64,000 bases of DNA from Sorangium cellulosum So ce56 (GTDB taxonomy: Bacteria; Myxococcota_A; Polyangia; Polyangiales; Polyangiaceae), in contig NC_010162.1 of NCBI RefSeq assembly GCF_000067165.1, positions 12,884,501 to 12,948,500 on the forward strand. The letters are read 5' to 3'. Positions 41,822 through 50,232 of this stretch are shown here, one piece after another. The notes below the pieces were generated by a model. That model did no database searches and was not told the origin of the DNA. It saw nothing but the letters and a program-made list of their open reading frames with translations. How positions within the stretch are numbered: the first letter of the stretch is position 1; each line of letters opens with the position of its first letter. The translations under genes and the position numbers were made by a program.

Positions 41822-42607
41822 TTACGACGATCTCGGGCTCATCGGCCGCGGGGGCATGGGCGAGGTGCGGCGCGTGCGCGATCGCGTGATGGGCCGCGTG
41901 CTCGCCATGAAGCTGCTGCGCGTCGAGGGGCAAGACGACGCGGACGGGAGCTGCTCGCGCGCGGGCGCGAGGCGGAGGCCGCGGCGGCGTGCCCGCGCGC
42001 GGCCCGCGCGATCGCCGGCGACGTGGACATCCCGCTGTTCGCGCGCGACGGGGACGGGCGCTTCGCGCTCGGCCCGCAGGCGCGCGCGGAGCAGGCGCGG
42101 CACCCGGTCGCCTCGGTGGACTGGCGCAGCGCCGTCGCCTACGCGTCCTGGTTGGAGGCGCGCACCGGCGCGCCGTGGCGCCTCGTCGGCGAGCTCGAGC
42201 GCGAGAAGGCCGCGCGCGGCGTCGACGGGCGCTTCTTCCCCTGGGGAGACGAGCCCGAGCCGACGTGGGCTTGCATGGTGGGCGGCCGCCCCGGCCCCGC
42301 GAGCCCGGCGCCGGTGGACGACCATCCGACGGACGAGGGCCCCCACGGCGCCCGGGGCCTCGCGGGCAACGTCCGCGACTGGTGCGCCGAGCTGTGGATG
42401 CCCGACGGCCCCACGGTGGTCGACCGCATCGCGCGCCTAAAGCCAGCGGACGCGGCGGCTCCGGGGCTCCGCTCGATCCGCGGGGGCGCGTGGAGCTCCG
42501 GGCCCCCCGCGGTGTGCCGCGCGGCAGGTCGCTTCGCCGCGCGCCCGGAGGATCGCTTCAGCGCCGTGGGCTTCCGTCTCGCCCGGCCGGTCGTCGCTGG
42601 CGGGTAG
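41690..42607 (+). pseudogene. Ser/Thr protein kinase - formylglycine-generating-enzyme-like gene, decayed
   Basis: One frame carries the start of a Hanks-type kinase: WDRYDDLGLIGRGGMGEVRR (Gly-rich loop) and VLAMKLLR (the ATP-binding Lys) at about 41806-41925, preceded by a Pro/Ala-rich leader without a start codon. After about 45 kinase residues the sequence passes, in another frame, to a formylglycine-generating-enzyme (SUMF1/FGE-sulfatase) C-terminal domain: HPVASVDWRSAVAYASWL, GRFFPWGDE, LAGNVRDWC, SIRGGAWSS, GFRLARP, ending at 42607. Kinase-FGE fusions are common in myxobacteria. About 90% of the kinase domain and the first half of the FGE domain have been deleted, so the gene is dead. 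Confidence 0.78.
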
Positions 42608-42752
42608 CCGGCGGTCGCCGGCGCGCAGGGGGATGCGGTCGTGCGCGGCGACCGGCCGTGTTTGGCTGCTGAGCCCGCATTGCAGCGCTGGCGCCGGGGC
42701 ACGGCCTGGTATCAGACGGCGATAGACGGCGACAAACGGCGACAGACGGCGG

Positions 42753-44582
42753 ATGTCGTGTTTGCACTCGAGCGCTAAGGTCGTGGGGCACCCTGTGTCC
42801 ACGAGGTCCATGGAGAACACGGATTCGCGTCAAGAAACAGCGGAGCTCTCCGAAGCGGCCTCGCCCGCGGCGGCAGAGCCCGCTGCGGCGCCCCTGCAGC
42901 GCGTCGAGGCGGAGGCCGCGCGGCTCGATCAGGAGCGCCCTGCGCCGCACGAGTCCCCCGCGGACCGCGCGCTGGTCGACGCCTTCTTCCAGGCCACGAC
43001 CGCGGGGCTGGCGGTGATCGACCGCGATCTCCGCGTGGTGCGGCTCAACCAGGCGCTGGCGGACATCAACGGGATCCCCCTCGAGGCGCACCTCGGCAGG
43101 ACGATCCCCGAGCTTCTCCCGGAGATGAGCGACGCGATCGTCGCCAATCTCCGCCGCGTCCTGGAGACGGGCGAGGCGTTCACCGCCGAGGTGACGGGGA
43201 CGACGCGGGCGTCGGAGCGACCGCGCTCCTGGCTGGTCAATTACGCGCCTGTGCGGGCGAACGGCGGGCCCGTCATGGGCGTGGGGACGATCGTCCTCGA
43301 CATCACCGAGCGCAAGCAGACGGAGGACAGGCTCCAGGAAGAAGGGGAGACGCTCGAGCTGCTCAATCGCGCTGGCAAGCAGCTCGCCGCCGAGCTGGAT
43401 CTGGAGAAGCTCGTGCAGGCGGTGACCGACGCGGCCACCCGCCTGAGCGGCGCCCAGTTCGGCGCGTTCTTTTACAATGTCACGAACGCCGAGGGGAAGA
43501 GTTACATGCTCTACACCATCTCCGGCGTGCCCCGAGAGCACTTCTCCGGGTTGGCGATGCCGCGCAACACGGACGTGTTCGCGCCGACCTTCAACGGAGA
43601 GGGCGTGGTGCGGCTCGATGATGTCACGAAGGACCCGCGCTACGGGAACAACGCCCGTTACCGCGGGATGCCGAAGGGCCACCTTCCTGTCGTCAGCTAC
43701 CTTGCCGTGCCGGTGGTCTCCCGTTCGGGGCATGTCATCGGCGGGCTGTTCTTCGGGCACTCCGAGCGGGGTGTCTTCACCGAGCGGGCGGAGAAGCTGG
43801 TGGTCGGCCTCGCGGCTCAGGCCGCCATCGCGATGGATAACGCGCACCTGTTCCGGAAGGCGCAGCAGCTCATCCAGGCGCTCGAGCGGAGCAACAACGA
43901 GCTCGACCGCTTCGCCTACGTGGCGAGCCACGACCTGAAGGCGCCGCTCCGCGCCATCGCGAACCTCTCGCAGTGGATCGAGGACGATCTCGTGGACAAG
44001 GCGACGCCGGAGACGCGCCGGTACATGGATCTCCTCCGCTCGCGCGTGGTCCGGCTGGAGGCGCTCATCGACGGGATCCTGCGTTACTCGCGCGCTGGAC
44101 GCCTCCGCGACAAGCCCGAGATCGTGGATGTCCAGAAGCTCCTCGAGGACGTCGTCGCCCTGCTCACGGTCCCTGCGGGCGCGTCGATCGAGGTCGCGAT
44201 CGGCATGCCGACGCTCCTCGCCGAGCGGATCCCGCTGGAGCAGGTGTTCCTGAACCTGATCGGCAATGCGCTGAAGTATGCTGAGCGCCCCGACGCGCGC
44301 GTCGATGTGCGGGGGCGGGCGCTGGGCGATCTCTGGGAGTTCTCGGTGAAGGACAACGGGCCCGGGATCGACCCGCGATACCACGGGAAGGTATGGGAGA
44401 TCTTCCAGACCCTGAACGCGCGCGACAACATCGAGGGGACGGGCATCGGGCTCGCGATCGTCCAGAAGATCGTGCTCAGCAAGGGGGGGCGTGCGTGGGT
44501 CGAGTCCGAGCAGGGCGCCGGCGCCACGTTCTTCTTCACCTGGCCTCGGATGGAGACGGACGGCGGGCTCGGCATGCGCTGA
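42753..44582 (+). CDS. Sensor histidine kinase with PAS and GAF domains
   Basis: A 609-residue soluble hybrid sensor. Residues about 75-175 form a PAS domain (FFQATTAGLAVIDRDLRVVRLNQ), followed by a PAC segment (TIVLDITERKQTED). Residues about 205-370 are a GAF domain (LEKLVQAVTDAATRLSGAQFG, VIGGLFFGHSERGVFTERAE). The dimerisation helix with phospho-accepting His393 is FAYVASHDLKAPLRAIANLS, and the ATPase domain shows NLIGNALKYA (N box), DNGPGIDP (G1), FQTLNARDNIEGTGIGLAIV (F and G2 boxes). No membrane segment is present and no receiver domain is attached; the cognate regulator is not adjacent. Met at 42810 is an alternative start; neither has a good ribosome binding site. Confidence 0.9.
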   Translation: MSCLHSSAKVVGHPVSTRSMENTDSRQETAELSEAASPAAAEPAAAPLQRVEAEAARLDQERPAPHESPADRALVDAFFQATTAGLAVIDRDLRVVRLNQALADINGIPLEAHLGRTIPELLPEMSDAIVANLRRVLETGEAFTAEVTGTTRASERPRSWLVNYAPVRANGGPVMGVGTIVLDITERKQTEDRLQEEGETLELLNRAGKQLAAELDLEKLVQAVTDAATRLSGAQFGAFFYNVTNAEGKSYMLYTISGVPREHFSGLAMPRNTDVFAPTFNGEGVVRLDDVTKDPRYGNNARYRGMPKGHLPVVSYLAVPVVSRSGHVIGGLFFGHSERGVFTERAEKLVVGLAAQAAIAMDNAHLFRKAQQLIQALERSNNELDRFAYVASHDLKAPLRAIANLSQWIEDDLVDKATPETRRYMDLLRSRVVRLEALIDGILRYSRAGRLRDKPEIVDVQKLLEDVVALLTVPAGASIEVAIGMPTLLAERIPLEQVFLNLIGNALKYAERPDARVDVRGRALGDLWEFSVKDNGPGIDPRYHGKVWEIFQTLNARDNIEGTGIGLAIVQKIVLSKGGRAWVESEQGAGATFFFTWPRMETDGGLGMR

Positions 44583-44758
44583 GGAGCGGGGGCTCTGGCA
44601 TGGGCGCGCGGCCCGAGGCGAGCGTGGCAATCCGCCACGCTCCGCGCCGCCTGACGGAGCCGGAGCGTCGCGGCCGCTCGCCGCGGGGCGGTGGCGCGCG
44701 ATCTGCTTTCTCGCTGTCGGGTGGGCATGGGCCCTTGCCCCATGCCGGGAGAGCGACG

Positions 44759-45724
44759 GTGAAGCATCGATCCATGGCGGTCCTCCTGAACTGCTCCTCG
44801 CGGTCGAACCGCGCGGCGGCGCAGCGCGCGCGGCTCGGGGAGCTCCTGAAAGAGAGCGGCCTCGCCGCGGAGGTGCTGTGCACCGAGAAGGGACAGCAGC
44901 TCGGGGAGCTCGCCCGCCGTGTGGCGCGGGGGCCTTGCGACCTCGTCGTGGCCGGCGGCGGCGACGGGACGGTGAACACCGTCGCTGCCGCGATCGCCGG
45001 CACGGACAAGACGATGGGCGTCCTTCCGCTCGGCACGGTGAACCATTTCGCGAAGCACCTCGGCGTTCCGCTGGCGCTCGAGGGCGCCGTGCGCACGCTC
45101 GTCGAGGGGCGGCGCGTCCGGGTCGATGTCGGTGAGGTCAACGGCCGGGTCTTCGTGAACAACTCGACGCTGGGGATCTATCCGGGCATCGTGCGCGCCC
45201 GCGAGGCGCTCCGGAAGCGGCGTGGGCTCAACAAGTGGATAGCCCTGGCGCTCTCGACCGTCTCCGGGATCCGGCGGCACGAGCGCGTCCGTCTCCGGCT
45301 CGTCCTGGATGGGCAGGAGGTCGAGCTGGAGACGCCGTTCGTGTTCGTCGCGAACAACGATTTCAAGCTTGGCGACATGGACATCGGCCGCCAGCGCCCG
45401 CCGTGCTCGGGTGAGCTCGGCGTCTGCGTGGCGCACGCGGAGAGCCGCCTCTCCACGCTCAAGCTCATCGCCAGCGCCGTCGTCGGGCGCATTCATCAAT
45501 CGAACGATTTCAGTATCCTGCGAACAACGGAGCTCCGGGTGGAGGCGCCCCACCGCCGCCTCCACGTGGCCGCGGACGGTGAGGTCCTCAGGATGGCGCC
45601 GCCGCTGTGTTATCGCGTGCGGCCTGCAGCGCTGCGCGTCATCGTGCCGCTGTCGTCCGAGCTCCGCTCGGGCTCGCGGCGGCAGGAGGACCCATTTCGC
45701 CCGGTCGCGGCGCTGGAGGGGTGA
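44759..45724 (+). CDS. Diacylglycerol-kinase-family lipid kinase
   Basis: A 321-residue lipid kinase of the DagK/YegS/LCB5 type. The catalytic-domain motifs VVAGGGDGTVNTVAAAIAG (glycine-rich GGGDGT) and PLGTVNHFAKHLGVP are both present near residues 60-100, and the C-terminal beta-domain (VDVGEVNGRVFVNNSTLGIYP, LHVAADGEVL) is complete. Such enzymes phosphorylate diacylglycerol or related lipids with ATP. The GTG at 44759 is preferred because GGGAGAG lies six bases upstream; the next candidate is ATG 44774, and the remaining upstream frame is Gly/Arg-rich. The metallophosphoesterase gene follows after six bases, so the two probably form one transcript. Confidence 0.88.
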   Translation: MKHRSMAVLLNCSSRSNRAAAQRARLGELLKESGLAAEVLCTEKGQQLGELARRVARGPCDLVVAGGGDGTVNTVAAAIAGTDKTMGVLPLGTVNHFAKHLGVPLALEGAVRTLVEGRRVRVDVGEVNGRVFVNNSTLGIYPGIVRAREALRKRRGLNKWIALALSTVSGIRRHERVRLRLVLDGQEVELETPFVFVANNDFKLGDMDIGRQRPPCSGELGVCVAHAESRLSTLKLIASAVVGRIHQSNDFSILRTTELRVEAPHRRLHVAADGEVLRMAPPLCYRVRPAALRVIVPLSSELRSGSRRQEDPFRPVAALEG

Positions 45725-45730
45725 GGCGCC

Positions 45731-46540
45731 GTGCGCACGCTCGTGCACCTGTCGGATCTGCACTTCGGCCGCGTCGACAAGGCCATCCTCCGCCCGCTGA
45801 TCGAGAGGATAGGGGGGCTCGAGCCGCACGTGGTCGTGATCTCCGGCGATCTGACCCAGCGGGCGCGCGACGCCGAGTTCGCCGAGGCGCGCGCCTTCCT
45901 CGACGCGCTGCCCTCGCCGCGGATCGTGGTGCCTGGCAACCACGATGTCCCGCTCTACAACCTGTTCGACCGGTTCTTCCGCCCGCTCGACAGATACCGG
46001 AGCCACATCACGGACGACCTCTCGCCGTTCCACCTCGACGCGGAGATCGCCGTCCTGGGCATCAACACCGCGCGCTCGCTGACCATCAAGGACGGGCGCA
46101 TCAACGCGCGGCAGGTCGAGGGGATCAAGGCGAGGATGTGCGATCTAGGGCCCGAGATCACGAAGATCGTGGTCACGCACCACCCGTTCGATCTGCCGGA
46201 GAACTCTCCGCATGCGATCGTCGGGCGCGCGAGGCAGGCGATGGCGGCGATCGCGGGCTGCGGCGTCGACGTCATCCTGTCCGGCCACCTGCACATGAGC
46301 CACACGGGGCACTCCGCGGAGCGCTTCGACGCGGGCGGCCACTCCTCGCTGATCGTCCAGGCCGGGACCGCGACCTCCACGCGCGGCCGGGGCGAGCAGA
46401 ACGCCTTCAATGTGATCCGCGTCGATGGAAGGAAGATCCATATCGAGCGGTATTTCTGGCAGCCGGAAGACGGACTCTTCGGAATCGCGATCACCGAGCA
46501 TTTCGAGGAGACGTCGCGCGGCTGGGTGCGGGCGGCGTAG
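45731..46540 (+). CDS. Calcineurin-like metallophosphoesterase
   Basis: A 269-residue cytoplasmic metallophosphoesterase, GTG start, six bases after the lipid kinase stop. All family motifs are seen: D-x-H (LSDLHFG, about residues 8-11), GD (VISGDLTQ), GNHD (VVPGNHD), H (VVTHHPFD) and G-H-x-H (LSGHLHMSH). These bind the two catalytic metals. The overall layout and length resemble Icc/CpdA-type phosphodiesterases and UDP-diacylglucosamine pyrophosphatase relatives; the linkage to a lipid kinase makes a lipid head-group phosphoester a reasonable substrate guess, but that is inference. Confidence 0.9.
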   Translation: MRTLVHLSDLHFGRVDKAILRPLIERIGGLEPHVVVISGDLTQRARDAEFAEARAFLDALPSPRIVVPGNHDVPLYNLFDRFFRPLDRYRSHITDDLSPFHLDAEIAVLGINTARSLTIKDGRINARQVEGIKARMCDLGPEITKIVVTHHPFDLPENSPHAIVGRARQAMAAIAGCGVDVILSGHLHMSHTGHSAERFDAGGHSSLIVQAGTATSTRGRGEQNAFNVIRVDGRKIHIERYFWQPEDGLFGIAITEHFEETSRGWVRAA

Positions 46541-46657
46541 GCAAAAGAGAGTCTTCTCCGTGCGCCTTTGCGACCTTGCGCCTTTGCGCGCGGCGGCCAC
46601 GCCGCTCGCTTGAATCTCTCGCACCGCGCGCCGCGGTGGGCGTAGCATGGGGTCACG
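46541..46657. repeat. Short direct repeat in intergenic region
   Basis: TGCGCCTTTGCG occurs at 46561-46572 and 46577-46588, a 16-bp period, in the 117-bp gap before the esterase gene. Otherwise nothing is seen in this gap. Confidence 0.6.
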
Positions 46658-48391
46658 TTGGCCCCGCCCCGCATCAAGAGCTCGTCCCGTGAACGCTCTG
46701 GCGTGCCGCCCGTGGCGCTGCCGCGCCCTGGGAATGCCAGGATCGCGCTGATCGCTTTCGTCGCGGCGGGAGCAGTCGGCCTGACGTCCTGGTGGGCCAC
46801 GCGGCCTGCGGGCGGCCCCGAGGGCTCGCCGGCCAGCCCGACCGCGCACAGCGGCGCCGTCGAACCCGGAGCGCGCCCGGGCGCGGCCGTCGAGGGCATC
46901 GCCGCGCGCTACCGCATCACGCCGGCGAGCCCTGCGTGGAAGAGGATTCACCTCGAGCGGGGGCCGTCCGCGCAGGATGGGAGCGTGGATATCGCGTTGC
47001 TTCACGAGCCTACCTCCGCCTCGTTCTCGGTGAAGGTGCTTCGCGTCGCCAACGAGGCGCTCACCGCGGATGACGTCGCGAACACCTTCGTGCAGAGGAT
47101 GCGGGATGGGATGTCCGGTCTGGACGAGACCCGCCGCGAGCCGTTCCCTGGCCGGGCCGCGGGCGGGGTGGTCGTCCACGCGCGCGATCAGAAGGACGCG
47201 CACCGCGTCGAGCTGATGACGGGCGTCTTCGTCCAGGACCAGATCGGCTATCACCTGGCCGGCATCGTCCCCGCGGAGGCGATGGCCAAGGTGCGCCCGG
47301 AAATCGAGGCCATGCTTCGCTCCTTCGAGCCGCCGCCGCCCGAGCCTCCCCAGCGCGCGCTCCCCGAGCGCCCCCTCGCGCTCCCGGCTCCGCCCGAGCC
47401 GCCCGCGCAGCGCGATGGCCACGATCTCCGCAGAATCGAGCCCGTGCGGCTCTTCATGGAAGCGCGGAGGGCTGCCGCGCACGGCGATTACCAGGCCGCG
47501 GCGCAGATCCAGCACTGGGCCGTGGCTGGCGGGGCGGACGGGAAATACGACCTGGCGTGTTATTACGCCCGCGCCGGGCAGCTCGACGCCTCCTTCCACT
47601 GGCTGGAGCGCGCTGCGGTCGAGGAGGGGGTCGACCCGGACTGGGCAGCCCGGGACTCCGACCTGGAGGCGCTGCGCAGCGATGCGCGATGGGCGACGGT
47701 CTATCCCTACCTGGCGCGGGCCGGGCGCTACTGGGGGCAGTCCGGGATCAAGAAGACGCTCCTTGTGCTCCCGAAGGGCTATCGCACCGGCAAGCCGATC
47801 CCGGTCGTGATGGGCATGCACGGCCTGGGGTCGCAGCCGGAGGATTTCGTGGACGAGAGCGTCCAGCGCGCCGCCGACGCGCTCTCGGTCGCCTTCGTCT
47901 CGGTGAGCGGCACCCTGCCGCGCGGACCACGCAAGTTCGTATGGTCCGAGTCGCCCGCGCGCGACCGCGCGCGGCTCGACGAGGCGCTCGCCGAGGTGCG
48001 CGACCGGGTGACCGTTGCCCCCGGCCAGGTGATCCTGATCGGCTTCTCGCAGGGCGGCCAGATGGCCGCCGAGATCGCGGCCCGGGATCCGCGCCACTAC
48101 GCCGGTGCCGTCGTCATGTCTCCCGGGTCCGTCACCGAGCTCTCGCTCGACGGCGTGCCGCGCTCGCCCGAGCTCGCCCAGCGCCGCTGTGTCGTGGTGG
48201 TCGGCGCCGGCGAGTCGCCGGGCAACGTCCGGCTCGCCGAGCGCGACGCCACGCGGCTGCGCGCGCTCGGCGCCGAGGTCTTCCACAAGCCCTATGCCGA
48301 GCAGCAACAGCACTCCTTCTCGCCGGACTTCGACACCGCGCTCCCGATCTGGATTCGCTACATCCTCGGCACGGGCCCGAGGCCCCGGTAG
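46658..48391 (+). CDS. Membrane-anchored alpha/beta hydrolase (carboxylesterase/phospholipase-like)
   Basis: A 577-residue protein. The start is a TTG at 46658 with GGGG five bases before; no ATG is available before residue 140. An N-terminal anchor (about residues 28-48, IALIAFVAAGAVGLTSWWA) puts the rest outside the inner membrane. Residues about 75-220 form a strand-rich domain of unknown type, followed by a Pro/Glu linker, a short TPR-like stretch (RAAAHGDYQAAAQIQHWAV), and at about 365-577 an alpha/beta hydrolase with oxyanion region MGMHGLGSQ, nucleophile elbow GFSQGGQ (Ser464) and His552 in QQQHSFSP. The elbow resembles phospholipase/carboxylesterase family enzymes. The substrate is not evident. 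Confidence 0.85.
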   Translation: MAPPRIKSSSRERSGVPPVALPRPGNARIALIAFVAAGAVGLTSWWATRPAGGPEGSPASPTAHSGAVEPGARPGAAVEGIAARYRITPASPAWKRIHLERGPSAQDGSVDIALLHEPTSASFSVKVLRVANEALTADDVANTFVQRMRDGMSGLDETRREPFPGRAAGGVVVHARDQKDAHRVELMTGVFVQDQIGYHLAGIVPAEAMAKVRPEIEAMLRSFEPPPPEPPQRALPERPLALPAPPEPPAQRDGHDLRRIEPVRLFMEARRAAAHGDYQAAAQIQHWAVAGGADGKYDLACYYARAGQLDASFHWLERAAVEEGVDPDWAARDSDLEALRSDARWATVYPYLARAGRYWGQSGIKKTLLVLPKGYRTGKPIPVVMGMHGLGSQPEDFVDESVQRAADALSVAFVSVSGTLPRGPRKFVWSESPARDRARLDEALAEVRDRVTVAPGQVILIGFSQGGQMAAEIAARDPRHYAGAVVMSPGSVTELSLDGVPRSPELAQRRCVVVVGAGESPGNVRLAERDATRLRALGAEVFHKPYAEQQQHSFSPDFDTALPIWIRYILGTGPRPR

Positions 48392-48765
48392 CCCGCGACC
48401 CGCCAGGCGCGTCCCGTTCGTGGTCGCGCACGAGAACGACGCGCGCTGCGAGCCGACAGACACGTTGTGCGTGGTGCCGACTCGATCCGTGCGCTCACGA
48501 TGCGAAATGGGCGATCTCTGGAGAATGCGCGCCGTCTCGTTCTTCGCGAGATGGGTGGAAATGAGCTTTCCAAGCTGATCGGGGCCGCCGTTCGTGCTGG
48601 GTGCGGGTTACCGTGCGAGCGCGGGAGCGCTGCACGATCGATTGACAGCGCCCGGACCGCCAGCAAGATTCCTCTCGGACGGATGAACATCGGGAACGGT
48701 CGAGAACGCGTGATGGCGTCGCGCGCGCCGGCCGAGCGTTTGGTGGTCTGAGGGGAGGTCAAATC
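48392..48765. other. Intergenic region, no supported gene
   Basis: 374 bp. One plus-strand frame of 94 residues (48467-48751) has no ribosome binding site or family and is not called. The ribosome binding site GGGGAGG of the next gene lies at 48751-48757. Confidence 0.55.
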
Positions 48766-50085
48766 ATGAGAACGCTCACGGTGGCCCGGCTGGTCATCTC
48801 CGCGCTCTTGCCGGCGGCCTGCGCGCAACCGACCGAGAGCGGCTCGCGCGAGGAGGGCGGGGAGGAGCGGTCAGCGATCGTCGGCGCCGACGCCCGGGCG
48901 GACAACACGCGCACGGCGGTGGTGTCCCTCGACGGAGGCTGCAGCGGCACCATCGTTCGCCGGAGCGCCGATGGCGACAAGGTCTACGTGCTCACCGCCG
49001 CGCACTGCTGCTTGTCCCCTCCCAAGAAGGTTCTGATCGGCCCCGACTTCCTGGAGCCGTCGAGGACGCTTGATGTCGATGATGATTCGGCCAGGATTCA
49101 CCCCTGTTACAACGTGTTCAACCACGACTATGATGTCTGTGTCGTGACTGCCAGCGGCGCGGGCGATCTCGATGTCACGCCGATCCCACTTGCGTCGGCG
49201 CCGGATGATGTGACGGTCGGAAGCGCAGTGACCGTCGTGGGGTACGGCGGCACCCCGGCGCAGAACTCCATTCGCCGGAGGGTCGAAGCGCGCGTGAGCG
49301 AGGTCGAGCCGCTCACGATCGTGATCGATCAGACGAACGCACAAGGCGGCGTGTGCTACGGCGACAGCGGCGGTCCAGCGCTGATCCAGCAGAATGGCGT
49401 CGAGGTCGTGGCGGGCGTGAGCTCATTCGTCGCCAGATCCAATTTTTGCGACGCCTCGGGCGCGCTCGCGCGCGTGGCCTTTGCTGGCGTCCGCAACGAG
49501 TTCCTGGAGAAGGTGCTCGCGGGCGAGGCATCCACGCTCGAGCACCGCCTGATCGTGCGCGGCGGCGTTACTCCCGGCCAGGTCCGCGATACGTACATCG
49601 CGAGCGACCAGCCCGATCAGAGCTTCGGCGAGCGCGTCGATCTCCTCGTGGGGACGCCGCGTGGCACCGATGCGGTCCGCCGCGCCCTGCTCCGCTTCGA
49701 TCTCGCCTCGGTCCCCCGGCGGGCGACGCTCCTCACGGCTCGCGTCGGGCTGGGGGTGGCGAGCACGAGCGGGCCGGGAGCGATCTCCGTGCACCGCGTG
49801 GAGAGGGACTGGGACGAGAGCGAATCCTGGGCTTCCTTCGCAGGGGATTGGTTTGATCCCATTCCGGTCGCCGTCACCGGCAACGTGAAGGCCATTGTCA
49901 AGGAGGGTGGCCTCCTCTCGTTCGACGTGACCAGGCTCGTCCTGGATTGGCTTCGCGGCAAGACGGAGAATTACGGCATCCTGCTCCGCTCGGACGACCG
50001 CGAGCAGATCCGGCTCTTCGCCAGCGATCTCCCATCGAGTCTGCGACCGTGGATGCGCCTCTGTTATCTGCCGAAGGCGCCTTGA
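48766..50085 (+). CDS. Secreted trypsin-like serine protease with DNRLRE domain
   Basis: A 439-residue lipoprotein/secreted protease. The signal peptide ends at PAAC (Cys19), a lipobox-like site. Residues about 38-255 are a chymotrypsin-fold S1 domain beginning with the activation-like IVGADAR. Catalytic residues are His80 (LTAAHCC), Asp123 (HDYDVCVV) and Ser201 (CYGDSGGPAL), with paired cysteines; the primary-specificity region has an acidic residue pattern not resolvable here. Residues about 275-435 are a DNRLRE-type beta-sandwich (DTYIASDQPDQSFG, RRALLRFDL, LSFDVTRLVLDWLRG, YGILLRS), often used for cell-wall or surface attachment. A strong hairpin follows. Confidence 0.93.
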   Translation: MRTLTVARLVISALLPAACAQPTESGSREEGGEERSAIVGADARADNTRTAVVSLDGGCSGTIVRRSADGDKVYVLTAAHCCLSPPKKVLIGPDFLEPSRTLDVDDDSARIHPCYNVFNHDYDVCVVTASGAGDLDVTPIPLASAPDDVTVGSAVTVVGYGGTPAQNSIRRRVEARVSEVEPLTIVIDQTNAQGGVCYGDSGGPALIQQNGVEVVAGVSSFVARSNFCDASGALARVAFAGVRNEFLEKVLAGEASTLEHRLIVRGGVTPGQVRDTYIASDQPDQSFGERVDLLVGTPRGTDAVRRALLRFDLASVPRRATLLTARVGLGVASTSGPGAISVHRVERDWDESESWASFAGDWFDPIPVAVTGNVKAIVKEGGLLSFDVTRLVLDWLRGKTENYGILLRSDDREQIRLFASDLPSSLRPWMRLCYLPKAP

Positions 50086-50130
50086 TCCCGCGTCGTCTGA
50101 GCTCGTCCCAGGCTCCGCGCCCGCGGCAGA

Positions 50131-50175
50131 CGCCCGGAGAGGGGGTCTCCGCGCGGAGAACACCCTCTCCGGGCG
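50131..50175. terminator. Bidirectional terminator hairpin
   Basis: GCCCGGAGAGGG (50132-50143) pairs perfectly with CCCTCTCCGGGC (50163-50174), and the loop contains the palindrome TCTCCGCGCGGAGA (50146-50159). It lies between the convergent protease and xylulokinase genes. There is no T-run. Confidence 0.75.
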
Positions 50176-50232
50176 CCGGGCGACCCGGCAAGCCCTCACG
50201 CCCACCGTGGCCGCCCGGATCCTGTCACCCCA

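Noticed and set aside
41460..42440. Plus-strand 326-codon frame read as one intact kinase
   Set aside because: The first 100 codons are antisense to the FHA gene, the kinase motif stops after the ATP-binding Lys, and the rest is out-of-frame Arg-rich sequence; the real continuation is in another frame.
48467..48751. 94-codon plus-strand frame
   Set aside because: No ribosome binding site, no domain, and the region looks like leader of the protease gene.
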